In this document: in pieces, positions 44,346 through 56,885 of the stretch
Layout of the letters: every line of letters begins with the position of its first letter
How positions within the stretch are numbered: the first letter of the stretch is position 1
From: Escallonia rubra
Taxonomy: Eukaryota; Streptophyta; Magnoliopsida; Escalloniales; Escalloniaceae
NCBI GenBank assembly: GCA_033065855.1
Contig: JAVXUO010002819.1
Location: 124,001 to 188,000 of the forward strand
DNA length: 64,000 nt
Reading direction: 5' to 3'
Notes under the pieces: model-generated
The model's input: only the letters and a program-made list of their open reading frames with translations
Told to the model about the DNA's origin: nothing
Database searches by the model: none
Position numbers and translations under genes: made by a program

Positions 44346-45458
44346 GGCATCGGGGGATTGCCACATTTTGGATCCATTCCCATCTCAACCACGATAGAAT
44401 GTTAGGGAACCGCCTCGAATGTTGTATTTCAGACATTTGTATCTAAGGTATTAGCACAACAGATATCATCAAACGACATTCCCAATGCCTATCCAAGAGA
44501 CTGCGAAGTTGCAAAATCACATTACCATCAAAATCTAAAAGGATAGATTCAAAATCGTACTCACCACAAAAGTTTAGCTCGTCTGCTCGGCTGCTTGCCG
44601 CACGACATTAAAACCAAGGACCAAGCATAATCAATGATCCTAGAAGATCACTATCGCTCATTCGCTCTGGTTAACCTAGGGTTGCCTTTCGCAGCATTGC
44701 CAACCTTCGGTTCAATCCAATTCGACTTAGGAGTCGTTTGACATAGTAATGTAGGATGCTGAGCGTGCTTCGTAGTCCACAAATTTAAGTGATTCATTTC
44801 GGTATGATTTGTTGGATATTAGGAGGAACACAACCCCTTCATATTCATGAATAACTTTGTTCCACCAATACAATAGAATCCAAGACCCTTGGCACATATT
44901 ACCCATCAAATTAGTAAATCCCAACACATCTTTAGCAGCTAATAACCTTAAAATACATGAAGGGAGAGTTTTACAAGAAAAATCGTCACAATTCTAAATT
45001 CGAATCAGATTACTCGTCGATAGAAACCAAAAAATAACAACTCGGCTATTAGGCAATATGCTAATAGACTATTAGGCAAGTTTGGTGATTTTGATAATCT
45101 TGGCTAGTACATACAATATGCCTTAATTGCTCCTAAAACTTTCATTCTGCTTTCTAGTTCCAGCTGACTAGCTTATCATTTAAAGGAACAAATCAGTCAA
45201 ACGGACAAAAAAGTCGTTCAGTTGCCCACAAACAGTGCCCCACGCGAGTTTGAAAACAAGAAAACAAAGGTGTGAAGTAAGGAAACTCGCTCCACAAGTT
45301 TGATTGATTCCCTTTCTTAAACCATTTCTCTCGCCCCTTTCAATCCGTTGCCCCAATCGCCATCACAACCCTCATCTCCCTGAGTTTCTTCCCAATCCTC
45401 ACCTCCATTTATGTACTCCTTTTCATGATTTGCTGAAAACCAACCTTGTACTTGCACC
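44346..45458. other. Region upstream of the WAK-like kinase gene
   Basis: It includes the probable promoter and 5' UTR of the kinase gene. I see no clear TATA box and no other gene. Confidence 0.5.
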
Positions 45459-48400
45459 ATGTTAAAAGCTTTCCTACATGTCGTCCTTTTCATCTGTACA
45501 CTTCCTTTAATCGCAGCTCAAAAGTCTTCAAAGTGTGAAAATTCATGTGGCACATCCAAGCACCTCCCTTACCCTTTTGGGTTCTCCTCCGGCTGCCATA
45601 TCCGTCTAAACTGTACTGAGAATTCCACCATAGTCCTGGACAAGTATCCGGTCCGCTCCGTTACAAACGACAGCATACTGATCGACCTTCCGGCCCAATG
45701 CGGCCGGCCCGTCGAAGCCCTTCTGAGCATGTTCAGCCACAACTATGCTCCTACGTCACATAACGGTATACTGCTACAGAACTGCAGCTCGCCGGTCAAG
45801 GCTTGTAGAATACCAACCACCATGGTGCAGACTAATTTTGAGCTACTGGATTGCGGGAATCATTCGAACAACAATACAATAAGCTGTTACTCTGAAGACG
45901 TTAATAAGAGTACGTTTATTGATTACTTGAGCGTGACGAGGACAGGATGTCGCTCGTTGTTGTCGGCGATTGCGACTGGGTCGTTAGGTAACGGTTCGGC
46001 GATATCGTTGGATGTTCAGGTGGTTGAGTTGGGGTGGTGGCTTGATGGGGAGTCTCAGTGTTCAGATGATGCCGAGCGCGTTACAGTTCTGTCGCCGTTG
46101 GAAAATTGGCCGGGATATCGGTGCCGGTGCTTGGAAGGATTCGTCGGTGATGGGTATCGAGAAAGCTTGGGCTGCCGGAAAGGTACGTCTTAATTGTTGC
46201 TAAACATCTTTCGAGGCGCGTTAAAGTTGGCCACCGAACAGACAAATTTCAGTTTCATACCACCACGATAGTATATAACGACAATTAATAGTCATTAAAT
46301 TTAGTTAGTACCTTTTCAGCTATAACTTTCGACGACAACTCTTAAAATTATGTTTTTAGCGTCATTAAATAAAAGTAAGTAAAAATATATAACGATAATT
46401 AATTGTTGATATATAACGACAATTAATTATGCAGAGTTGTAACTATCTTCTTACAGCGAAGGTAGCAGCTAAAGTATTTCAATATGTCCAAAATTATGGT
46501 AAAGGCATTCCAGTAAGGTAGTTCAAATTACTATCGATAGTATTTGTTATTGTTAAAATGCAAATTATGTATCAGAGAAATAAGAATTTACGTTTCAATA
46601 TATAAACTTACAGGTTTTACCCTCGTATCTAATTGATTTTGAATCGAATGTTTTCACGTTTATGTCAAATGAAACCTCTGCCGTACTAGAAAAAGATGCT
46701 TTGATTTCCATTTGAAGGCATGGTTTTCATGCTCCTGCACATTAGCCTTGGCTATAAGTCCAATTCCCAAGACAATTAGATCAAGAAAACAAATAATGAA
46801 AAACTGACTACTTATTGTCAACAGCCTTGACATATCATGCTTTTTCAAACTCTAGTTTGTCGCTAATGAGAAATATATTTTTGCAAATGTAATTTTGATT
46901 AACAAAATAAAAGCGTGAATAAGCAAATCACAATTTGAAAATAAACATTGTAATGATTATCATTTTCTATTATTAGCAGTTACATCAGCTTGACTTCAAC
47001 GAAATTGAGGCTTTTGTCCACTATGACCATCTCCGTACTATTCAATCCACCCGTTATCAACGTAACACATCAGATTGTTGGACTATTTTAGTAACTACAC
47101 GCCAAAATAATTTGTGGACTACCTGATTTTTAGGCAGATACTACTAATTTTAATAATTAAAGACTTCCAATTATATTAACCGAAAAGCAAAAGGTCGTTC
47201 TCCTCTCTGTCAAAGACAAATCTTTGAAGCCACCACCACCTCTCAAATCAACTTATATTATATGCTTCTTGCTCACGGGTTGTTTCCATCATGTTTTTTT
47301 TATTATTATTTTTCCTTCTCTTTTATTATGATTAATTCGAATTATAACTTATATGACCCAGTGGTATAAAGATTGAAACCTGCGATCTTGTGCTTTCTCC
47401 CGTGTTATATGGAGCCAAATCAGCGTGATGCATCAGCTCGCTTGCCGAAATTTCTGTCGAAATTTTTTTGGTTGTTATCTTAGTAACGGTCGTTGCATTT
47501 TTTTAGTGACTTTTATTTAGTAACGCTAAAAAAATATTTCTAACAATTATCACTGAAAGTGTTAACTGGAAGTTACTAGAAATATTTAGCGATCATTGAT
47601 TGTCACTGTATGAACGGTTAGAAGAAGACTCTCACAATTCAATTCGAGTAACAGCCAAAATTTATTCATTTCCATCCATGATGGGTCGTGGCAGTACCGT
47701 ATTCTGTCCGTTTAATGGAAAGGTCACAACCTTGCATATAATGATGTGAAATGGGTTGCTCACCTAACTGAAAAATGGACCGAGGTATTATTTTCTTCTT
47801 AGAGAGGACTAAATAGTCAGACATATCGTTATGCAACAAGGACTGTTTTGATACAAGCCCATTCGAAAGCTACCTCTGAAATTTTTCTTTGTTCATTGCA
47901 AGTACCGATAACTTGATTCCTTAATAAATTAATCAGGAGGACCGATGTAACAAATGTATGTTATGCCGAGAAAAGAAGATTTTGCTTAAACCTGATTTTG
48001 ATTAAGCATGGTAATCAGACCAAAGTTCCACGGTTCATCCTCGCTTATATGGACTAGAGAGATGTCAATCACATTCCATGTAGTTAGGCCTGTAAATGAA
48101 CCAGACTGTTTATAAACTGCTCGTAGTTCGTTTCCCAAATAACTTGTTTTGTATAATATACGAACTGAACATGAACAAAATATTAGCGCTCGTTTATTAA
48201 ATAAGCCGAGCATGAACATTCTAAAGTGTTCAAGGATATGTTCGGGAACAGCTCTTCTGGATAATAATTTAATTATAATATATTAAAAACCCAAAAGTCA
48301 TATAGCTTAATTATAGTATAAATTAGTTCAAACTTAAAAGTCCCAAAATCAATTAGACAATTAGATCAAGGTCTAATCCTGATTTGGAAATAATTGTTTT

Positions 48401-50498
48401 GAACGAGAACATGAATTTTCAAATTCGACTTCGGTTCGTATAAATAATCAAACGAACTGAAGCCGAACACAAGTTTTGTGAAACGAACCGCGAACGAGTT
48501 TAAACAAAATTTTGAAAATTAAACGAATACGAACACGAGCATAACTTGAAATTAAACAAACGAGTTTCAACATACCTCTGTTCGGCTCCGACTCGGTTTA
48601 TATACATCCTTACATATAGCCTTGTCTTTCCATGAAAACATTAATGCAAGGGTAAACTGAAGGAAAAAAGAGACGCATGTTGTCGAGAGTTAATCTTTTT
48701 ACCTCTTCCAAACGCGATTGGCTTTAAATTATTTTGTCGTGAAAATTCTTTGTAAACAATCTTTCTCTTTGCAATTTCTGTATGTATGCAGAGTCTTCAA
48801 GATGCAGTGCTCCAAAGTACTTGTCAGGGCATTGTGGAGGAACAACCAGAGTTGGTGTTTTAATTGGAGGTAAGCCTACCATACTGGACTTCGTTCCAAT
48901 AACATCATCTCTGTTCTTTTTTTTTATCTTTTGTTGGGCTTTAATCATCTTTGTTGAAACATTCGAGAGGCAGCCCTGTATTTGTTGCACCCAGATTAGC
49001 CTCCATGTGACCATAAACATCACGATCCTGTTACGCAAAAGCTGGGCTATGCCAGAGACTGGAATTTTTGTTGTAGCTTCTTGAATTATGAATGACATGC
49101 CTTGGGTTTGGCTGGGCTTGTGATTTAGCATTGTGCTTATATCCTATAAGCAGCAGAAGCGTAAGGCAAAGCTGGCCTTCACAACATCATGTCAACATCT
49201 GCATACCTTTTAAGTGTAAAAGTTCTTCCTTCTCAGGTGTTGCTGCTGGAGCTTGTTTGATGATCAGTGTGGCTATGATGTGCTGTTTTATTCGAAGACG
49301 CTCGCACTTAAGAACCAGAAACAGAACAAGGAGACGATTATGTGAAGCTACAGGTATCAGCATTCCCATCTATCCCTACGAAGAAATGGAGAAAGCCACA
49401 ATGAACTTCTCAGATAAACGACGGCTTGGAACAGGTGCCTATGGGACTGTGTATTCAGGGAAACTTCCTAACGACGAATGGGTCGCTATTAAAAGGATGA
49501 TACACAGGTCAGATACTGATAACATTGAGCAAGTAATGAATGAGATCAAACTCCTCTCTTCTGTAAGTCACCAGAATCTCGTTCGCCTCTTAGGTTGCTC
49601 CATAGAAAATGGTGAGCAAATCCTCGTTTTCGAGTTTATGCCTAATGGTACATTATCTCAGCATTTACAAAGAGAAAGAGGCAACGGACTTGCCTGGCCA
49701 GTTCGCCTCACAATTGCCACAGAAACTGCTCAAGCCATAGCCTATCTCCACTCTGCCATCAACCCTCCCATTTATCACAGAGATATTAAGTCGAGTAACA
49801 TATTACTGGATTACAACTACAAATCAAAAGTTGCAGATTTTGGTCTTTCTAGACTTGGTATGGTTGAATCATCCCATATCTCAACTGCTCCACAAGGAAC
49901 ACCCGGGTATCTTGACCCTCAGTATCATCAAACATTTCACCTTTCTGACAAAAGTGATGTTTATAGTTTTGGTGTTGTTCTTGTGGAGATCATAACAGCT
50001 TTAAAAGCGGTGGACTTCTTGCGACCCCAGAATGATGTAAATCTGGCCTCCCTCGCTGTCGACAGGATTGGGAAGGGGTGTTTGGACAAGATAATCGACC
50101 CATTCCTCATGCCAAGACAAGATGATTGGACCTTTTCATCTCTGCACAAGGTGGCTGAGCTGGCATTTAGATGCCTAGCTTTTCACAGCGATATGAGGCC
50201 CTCAATGGTGGAAGTAGCAGCTGAACTAGAACAAATCAGGCTTAGTAAGTACGTTTCTTTAGGTGGAAATTTCAAGGCTTCATCAGAGACATCCTCTTGC
50301 TCATCATCATCCGACGTAAGTGAGAAACCACTTAGCCTGATGGTAAAGAAATTTGAGTTGGATGGCAGAGGCATATATGATAGTGTGAACTCACTGGACA
50401 GTGAGAAAGATCGTTCCCCGAATTCTGTGGAGGACTCATGGCTAAGTGAAGAAAGCTCACCATCATCAAACAGTTTGCTCGGTCATGTGATTCAGTGA
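45459..50498 (+). CDS. Wall-associated receptor kinase-like (WAKL14-like)
   Basis: Three exons, 45459-46182, 48792-48869 and 49237-50498 (both introns phase 1, GT/AG), encode 687 aa. Residues 1-20 form a signal peptide. A Cys-rich galacturonan-binding-type ectodomain follows (CGTSKHLPYPFGFSSGC near 30-46, many N-glycosylation sites, and a C-terminal Cys-rich segment ending in exon 2 with YLSGHCGGTTRVG). The transmembrane helix is about 261-286, followed by an Arg-rich stop-transfer. The Ser/Thr kinase domain has LGTGAYG (331-337), VAIK Lys353, HRDIKSSN (448-455) and DFG (468-470). The tail is Ser-rich. It is a plasma-membrane protein with its ectodomain facing the cell wall. WAKs bind pectin; for this WAKL14-type subgroup ligand binding is inference. 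All catalytic residues are intact. Intron 1 is filled with transposons. Confidence 0.93.
46262..46475. mobile_element. MITE family M1, copy c (in WAKL intron 1)
   Basis: It carries ATAACGACAATTAATAGTC at the left and GATAATTAATTGTTGATATA at the right around the core CGACAACTCTTAAAATTATG. The right terminus is GGTAGCAGCTAAAG, as in the other copies. Confidence 0.65.
47325..47415 (-). mobile_element. SINE, copy 2 (in WAKL intron 1)
   Basis: Read on the minus strand, CGCAGGTTTCAATCTTTATA and GGGTCATATAAGTTATAATT align with the B-box region and body of the SINE at 31275-31425. It is degenerate and lacks a clear A box. Confidence 0.5.
47465..47662. mobile_element. MITE family M1, copy d (in WAKL intron 1)
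   Basis: It contains TTTAGTAACGCTAAAAAAAT and TTTAGCGATCATTGATTGTC and ends CGAGTAACAGCCAAAAT, matching the family termini. Confidence 0.65.
48085..48612. mobile_element. Non-autonomous hAT element (528 bp, in WAKL intron 1)
   Basis: The left end TAGGCCTGTAAATGAACC pairs with the right end, read inward as TAAGGATGTATATAAACC. Flanking octamers CATGTAGT (48077-48084) and CATATAGC (48613-48620) agree at six of eight positions, a diverged hAT target duplication. Subterminal regions are rich in GAACG/CGAAC motifs in both orientations. No transposase. Confidence 0.7.
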
Positions 50499-53400
50499 TG
50501 TAAAGTTGTTCCTGTTGATAACATGGCTAATGTTGCTCTTCGGTGATGTAAAGCCACTCCTGTCGATAGCATGGCTAAAGTTGCTCTTCTTTTGGGTGAT
50601 CAGTTTTGCGCTATAAGCAGCATTCAAAAGATACATTTTGCATTTACTTTACAGTATTCTCCCGCTGTGCCATTTTACTTGTATATATGTTGGCTTGAGG
50701 ACTGAAGTTTGCAGCCAGTCTTCACTGTGGAAAGAAGTAGCAGCATCAATGCAGGAAAAAGAGGCTCATTGTGAAGTCTCTTTCATCCAAAGGTTTAGCC
50801 GAGTCCCTTCTTAACCATGAATTCATGGTTCAGCTCAATATAAACATAGATCTACAGCTTATTTGGCTCTATATGTTTGAAGGAGATAGTCTTTGGCCAA
50901 GCAACACGCTGGGCTCTCTCCCACTTCTTCTAAAAAGAGAGGAGCTTGGCTTTAGACTATAAGCAACTTTGCATCTTCTCGGATTGCTTCTCTGTGAAGC
51001 TGTGATCCACCCTCTAGATGATTGCGGCTTACGTTTACAACGTACCTGGTTCAATGTCGCATTAATGCCAGGAATTTTCAGGGCTGTAAACTTGCGGCAG
51101 TACTTAGAAATGCAATCAGGATAGGGAAGTCCATGTCAGGGCAAGAAAGGCACTTCTATTGGCCTGCTGTTTATTGTGAAAATGCTCTGGCAGTGCCCTT
51201 GCAATTATAAAACTACTCTGTTGAGCGGACGTATCAAATTCTGACCGAACAAGTGTAAACGCAATTGCAAATAAGATAAATGGTCTAGAGTTTTTGGGAG
51301 GTACCTTTCGACTTCTTTCCAAAACGATCTTGAGAGGTTTTGAAAAATATCCTCTAAATTCTTTTGGCTTAATGTTTTAGGACTTTTTTCGTATTATTTT
51401 AATTACTGTTACTCCTAGCTAATGTACTCCTACTCCGATTCATCGTGCTTATAAAGATTAACTTTTATAAACAGGTCAAACATTCATGGGAGTACAAAAG
51501 TTTCACTTCAAGCGTGGAATACACTTCGGTGACTGTTTAAATGGATTAAACAGCGATTTGATGCATCTATGTTAGATCTATATATTTAGGGTAAGCAGAG
51601 ATTGGTAGAGAAAACTAAAAGCTAGTTTGTGTGTGATGCTGAAGAGGATTGAGGATACAACATTTATGGCTTCTATACGTTGGCTTTCAATCATTTTTCT
51701 TAGGATGATTCAACCTAGAGCTGTCACATGTTCAAGTGTGCACATTTACCTTCTCATTTACGATTAAACTTCCGTACTTTGATTTGACATTGCGATGTGA
51801 TGAATCCGAATAAGGCCTCATTTTATGTTATTTTCTTCGATGACACGTTACGTAGTTAAACTTCTTTGCCCTATGTAAGCAAGTCACGTGTCTATCTGTT
51901 GCTCGCAATTAGCCATACGTCAATTAGTCACGGCTATTTTGATTGGACAGTTTGGTAACGGTCACCACCCTGTCTTTTGAAACGATCAGGCCTTGAGTAG
52001 TGTTTACTTCGTAAGTGAAGTAAGCCAGTGTTCAGCTTATTGACGGCATTAGAACAAACAAGCCTTGCCGGGCTCGTTCTAAATTTTCCTTGGTGAGTAA
52101 ACACCTTGTCAAAATAATTCTGAAGTACCTATTGATATTGACAAAAATAAAATGTAGTAAGTCATTTGTGGTTGAAAACCCATTTATACGTGTACGTTTA
52201 CGTAAGATCGTAGTTAGAGTTATCAACATTTAACTCTGCTTGCAAAATCGTACTCTTATTCTTATTAAGCACAATGAGTCGATGACTATAACTCGAGCTG
52301 ACTATCTGAAAGGGAGGGTGCCAAACTATTTAAATCGATCATAATCGTTTAAACTGATAAACCAAACCGATCCAATTTTAATTGCCAAAAAAGCTTCACA
52401 GTTCATGTTTTTACAAACCAACCTCGATTCGATTTAGTTCACAGTATAATTATTTGAAATCGATCACAATTAAAACCGAAACCAACCAATGATATATTAA
52501 TATATTTGCAAACTATTTTGAGCAGGTCCATTAATTAGTTTCATATACACGATGCTAAGTATAGTCAAATAAACCAAAACACTGAAACTTGAGAAGAAAA
52601 GAAAATAGGGAGAGCGCTTATTAAAAAAAAAAGCCAGTGACTAATTTGTCGTGTATATTCACTCATTCTGTCTTGTACATCAGTGATACAGACATGCTTG
52701 ACCTTTTGTTGTAATTATCTTTTTAGAACGATGCTTATATCTTATGTTAAACGAGCACTTGAATATTGAATGTGAAAAAACAATTTAGATAAACAATAAT
52801 TTCAATTCTGAATGATATTTGCATTGAATAATAGGTGGGCAAGGCACAACTTTTTTGAAATGGATGCAAACTAACCCAGACCAAATTGAAAAGTTCAAAC
52901 CGATTACGTCGAACCTTTCAAATCAGTAATGCTTTGTTTTGTTTGATTCAAAAATTTTCAAACCGACTGAGTGTGTTTTGTTTGCAACTTGGCCCACAAG
53001 CCTGAACCAAACCTGACCGACGCTTGCCCATTCTAAAGCACGTTGGACTTGCAAGACCAGGAGAGCAAAGCTGGTCTCCACGATCGTGGCTAGAATTCTC
53101 GCAGCTTCCAGGTTGCCCTCGCGAGAGATAGAAATGCATAATCCCACGTACTCTAGAGCCAACCATTCGGATCAACCAAATATTTTCTCCATAAATAGCA
53201 CCTTTTCCTACTCTGGCGGCAGGCTCACTTGATTAGAAAGCAGGCAATTGGCCAAATTTTCTCAGTAACGAGTACCTGCTCTAGTGGACTCTCCCCCTTT
53301 CCTTCAGCATTATTACTTCATCCAGGTAGCTTCTTTGGAGATTTTTTAATTAAACCCACGAATGTTATTCTCACGATGACCATGACAAAAACATTTTTTG

Positions 53401-54360
53401 ATCATGGTCTAGTGGCATTTGTCTAATGGCACATTTCGCTTAAAGAGCTCAAGATCCAATCAGGGGTCGTGACTACCAAGATGCTCAACGTCAAGTGATT
53501 TGGAACCGGTCCACGAAGGATGTATACACGAAAAGGCCTAGAACAGCTTAATGTTCATTTGATACTCAATAGTCATCAAGCATTTTTTGTCGACAAATTA
53601 TTGTCATTAGGCATTTACCTTCTTCAAATAAGAGAATTCAAATAGTTATCTTAACAACCTGCTTTTGAATACGAAAACGAGACGCTAGTTTCACTCTCTT
53701 TCATACCTTTTTTATCTGCCTTTTTATCGTTCAAAATACAATTCAATGCTAACTTTTAATTATTAATTTCTTACAACAAATGATAGTCTAGAAAAACATA
53801 TAACAAGGTGAAAAATTGCCTCCCCCTTAAGAAGTCTAAAATCTTTTACATAAAAAATTAGCTTCGAATTCACTAGGTTTCTTACACACTCTCGGCGAGT
53901 GTATAGTGACAAGATATAGACTCTTTAGCAACAAAATGTTAACTTTAAGTCAAGAACACGTAGTATCGTAAAGGATATGCCTTCGTATACATAATTACGG
54001 TTGTGCATGAAATCATGTCGATGTTAATGTAAAGTTTGTACACTTTATTAGCAAAGGTCGTTTCAATAATTTAAGCTACCAAAAGAAAAAGGGGAAATAA
54101 AACTAATTTGTTTAGGATGAGTGTTAAGGTCTAAAACCTACGTACATTTGCAAGTATCTCTCAACGATTTTGACCCAAACCCAAATTGAATATAACCCAC
54201 TTTCTACATTACCCGATCCATATACAATTCTCGGCAGAAATGCATCCGGTCCACCTAGCCACTTACCCAAACTACCCCTCTTACAAATTAAATCAAAAAG
54301 TCAAACGTCAAAACCACAGAAATACAATCAACATATTCCTCGCCGGAAAAGCTACTCCGA
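50499..54360. other. Gene-poor region between WAKL and AOS
   Basis: The first few hundred bases are the WAKL 3' UTR. A near-repeat of TGATGTAAAG, then CC(A)CTCCTGT or TTGTTCCTGT and GAT(A)ACATGGCTAA-type text, occurs at 50498-50575. The segment around 51700-51860 resembles 6740-6900 (GATTCAACCT, then CACATGT, and CCTC-TTTTA blocks), probably a shared ancient repeat. No other gene is supported. Confidence 0.5.
52832..53035. mobile_element. Possible small hAT-like remnant
   Basis: The left end TAGGTGGGCAAGGC and right end, read inward as TAGAATGGGCAAGCG, look like hAT termini, and the interior has CAAACCGA/TCAAACC motifs. The flanking octamers do not match, so this is tentative. Confidence 0.3.
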
Positions 54361-55941
54361 TCAGAAAGTGGCTCTCTTCAGAGACGTCAAAGTGACGGCG
54401 ACCCCCAACGGCGACTTGCCGACTTCGATCTCAAACGAATCATAACGGAGGAACAATTCGACGACCAAAAGCCTGGACGCCAACACCACAAAGTCCTTAC
54501 CGGCGCACTGCTTGTTGCCCACCGTTGGGCTCTCCGTCTCCGGCCCGTTGGACCAAAGCACGTGCCTCAGCTTCTCCTCGCCCTCCTCACCCACGAACCG
54601 GCTCGGCACAAACTCCTCGGGCCTGTCGAATATCTTCGGGTCCTTGGTAGCAAATGGTTGGTACCCGAACAGCAACTCTCCTTCTTTCACCTCAAACGCA
54701 GCATCGTGCGACTCGATGATAAAGTCACGTTTCGCTCTTCCATACTGTGACGCGACGGGCGGTTCGATCCGGAGCGACTCGTAGACAACCGATTTCATCA
54801 ACGGCATCTGCTCCATGGCGGCCATGGTCACTTCCCCGCCGTTGGATTTGACGGCGGATCGGATCTCTTGGGCCAGCTCGGTGTGAAGCTTGGCTCCGGC
54901 ACGGCCGATCCATTTGAGCATGTTGGGGAAGAAGATCTTCATGCCGCCAAAGGAGTTGAAGCAGGTGGTAAATAACAGATTGTGGCAGGCCTCTTCTTTT
55001 GAGATCCCGATTCTTTCGGCTTCTTCGAGTGTGCTCGTTGATGACTGGTAGAAGAAATCGTAGAGCTTCTGGTAGTCTTTCTTGATGAGAATTGGAGGTA
55101 GACGGAAAGTGTGGATGACGAGCTCTTCTATAAGCATTGGGAGGCCAAGGACTAGCAATGGGCTGATTTGCATCAATACCCATTTTCCGATCAGCTTCGG
55201 CCCGTCGGAGCCCAGCTTGGTATCAGCCGGGTTTGCCCCGTACAAAGACCGAGCTAGGAAGTTGAAGGCAGCTTGCTCATTTGCTTCACCGAAGCTGGCT
55301 TTGCCCTTTGAGGCCAATTGACTCTCGAGAGTGTCGAACAGGTCGGTGTAGCTGGCGTGGAACTCGGGGATGACGTGGTCACGCCGGGCCTTGAGGAGGA
55401 AAAAGATGAGCCGCTTGAGCTTGCCGTGACTCGGCTCAGAGGGGTCGAGATAAGACAGGACTCGGTAGCCGCCGGTGAGCTCCGTCGACGGCATGTAAGT
55501 CCCGGTGAAGAGGTCCTTCTTCTCGACCTTCGACAGGTCGAAGAGCACCGGAAAGCTCTTGCCGTCGAGCAGAACGACGACGTTCGGGTTGGAGGAGATG
55601 AAGTTGCCCGGCGGCATGTTAGCCCGGAAGACCGTTGACTGGTACTTCTGTGCCCGGGACTTGAAGTACTCGTCTCTCCCTTGGTTGTAAAAGTAGTCTT
55701 GCCGGTCCTTGATTGGCCCAATAAACGGAAGGCCATAGTCTCCCGGGATTTTGCGGACCGGGAGTTTAGTCTTCTGGGGTGGCGCCGCCGCTGCCGGAGG
55801 CGGCGGCACAGAAGGTTTTTCTGACACGGAGGCCGTGATCGGACGGACAGCAAGTCGATAACTGCGAGTTTTTGATGATCTCTGAGAAGGGAACTGCAAC
55901 TGCAGAGAAGGGAGGAAGTTGGCTGGTGATGACAAGGCCAT
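54361..55941 (-). CDS. AOS: Allene oxide synthase, chloroplastic (CYP74A)
   Basis: AOS dehydrates 13-hydroperoxy-octadecatrienoic acid to an unstable allene oxide, the committed step to jasmonates, in plastids without O2 or a reductase. The intronless 526-aa frame is usual for plant AOS. Residues 1 to about 40 are a Ser/Thr/Arg-rich plastid transit peptide. KLPVRKIPGDYGLPFIGPIK (59-78) begins the mature core. The atypical I-helix FNSFGGMK (328-335) carries the CYP74 catalytic Asn329, ExxR is E388-R391, and the CYP74 heme loop is PTVGNKQCAGKDF with Cys479. The frame stays open for 117 codons upstream, but the ATG at 55941 begins the transit peptide and lies about 100 bases from a TATA box, so the extension is 5' UTR. 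All family residues are intact. AOS genes are usually wound- and jasmonate-inducible. Confidence 0.96.
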   Translation of the reverse strand: MALSSPANFLPSLQLQFPSQRSSKTRSYRLAVRPITASVSEKPSVPPPPAAAAPPQKTKLPVRKIPGDYGLPFIGPIKDRQDYFYNQGRDEYFKSRAQKYQSTVFRANMPPGNFISSNPNVVVLLDGKSFPVLFDLSKVEKKDLFTGTYMPSTELTGGYRVLSYLDPSEPSHGKLKRLIFFLLKARRDHVIPEFHASYTDLFDTLESQLASKGKASFGEANEQAAFNFLARSLYGANPADTKLGSDGPKLIGKWVLMQISPLLVLGLPMLIEELVIHTFRLPPILIKKDYQKLYDFFYQSSTSTLEEAERIGISKEEACHNLLFTTCFNSFGGMKIFFPNMLKWIGRAGAKLHTELAQEIRSAVKSNGGEVTMAAMEQMPLMKSVVYESLRIEPPVASQYGRAKRDFIIESHDAAFEVKEGELLFGYQPFATKDPKIFDRPEEFVPSRFVGEEGEEKLRHVLWSNGPETESPTVGNKQCAGKDFVVLASRLLVVELFLRYDSFEIEVGKSPLGVAVTLTSLKRATF

Positions 55942-56035
55942 ATCTGCGTTAAAAAATGATGCTTTGACTTTCAATATTGAAGAATCAAAGTCAGGGTGGA
56001 GATGGAGGATACTGGTTTGATGAGATCCAGATACC

Positions 56036-56050
56036 AGAGAATATATATAC
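56036..56050 (-). promoter_or_regulatory. TATA box of AOS
   Basis: TGTATATATATTCTC on the minus strand, about 100 bases upstream of the chosen ATG. It supports the start at 55941. Confidence 0.65.
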
Positions 56051-56137
56051 AGGCTTGAGAGCTGTATAATGAAGAATCTCGTACAGTGCAACGTGAGTAA
56101 TAAAGTGCTAGTGTCAGCTACGGATAGTGGGAGATTA

Positions 56138-56177
56138 GGGGGGGGGGGGGGGGGGCGGGGTGGGGTGGTGTGATGGG
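56138..56177 (+). repeat. Poly-G / G-rich tract in the AOS promoter
   Basis: Eighteen consecutive G residues, then C, then GGGG, GGGG and further G runs. It lies about 90 bp upstream of the AOS TATA box, with the C-rich strand being the AOS sense strand. It can form a G-quadruplex and is prone to length change. Exact length may be affected by sequencing error. Confidence 0.85.
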
Positions 56178-56885
56178 GATGTGTGAGTGAATTGAAGGGG
56201 AGTTTTGAAGGGAAATCGTGGAATGTGTGCGTGTAATTTTGGATTTGTAAAATTGGGTAAAAAGGGCTGCTCTGGCTCAGTTTGGTGGTCACTTTCCAGG
56301 TGACTTTTCTGGGGTGGACTGTGTCTTCTGTAGGGGCAACTCCCTTCGGCTATCTTCGGCTTAGTCCTCCTGTTTGTGTTTTCGTAGTTCACGTGTTCCT
56401 GTCATCCTTCCCATCTTCAGAAAAACGTGTGACTATCATCTATTCATGGACTTGGCCATTGTGGGCATACGAGACCATCATGGCGTTTACGACTGTAATT
56501 ACGCCCTCTGTACATTTTACGGCTTTCGACTGCATTACTTGAGAGAAAATGAAGGGCAAATAATATCGTATCGCAACATGGTGGACCAGGAACCATCTTG
56601 TCCAAGGAACCATAAATTCTAATAAAAAGTTTGATGATGGAAATTAATGCGGGGACTTTGAAGATCAACTTACCGGAAAATGTTTCAATTTGACCGACTT
56701 GGTTATTGTTTAGAAACTAAAACCAAGGGTAACATGTTGCTGCTTAAACTTATACTTGCTGCTCTAGACTTTGAGTAAGCATTATGTGGCTCCGGATCAT
56801 TAGTGTTGACTATATAAGTTCATTGGATCAGGAGAAAATGAGACACCGGTGGACCAATAAAACTAAGGTAGACGTAAACTCACTA

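Noticed and set aside
55942-56292. 117-codon N-terminal extension of the AOS frame
   Set aside because: It overlaps the TATA box and the poly-G tract, is Pro/His-rich, and lies upstream of a proper plastid transit peptide start at 55941.
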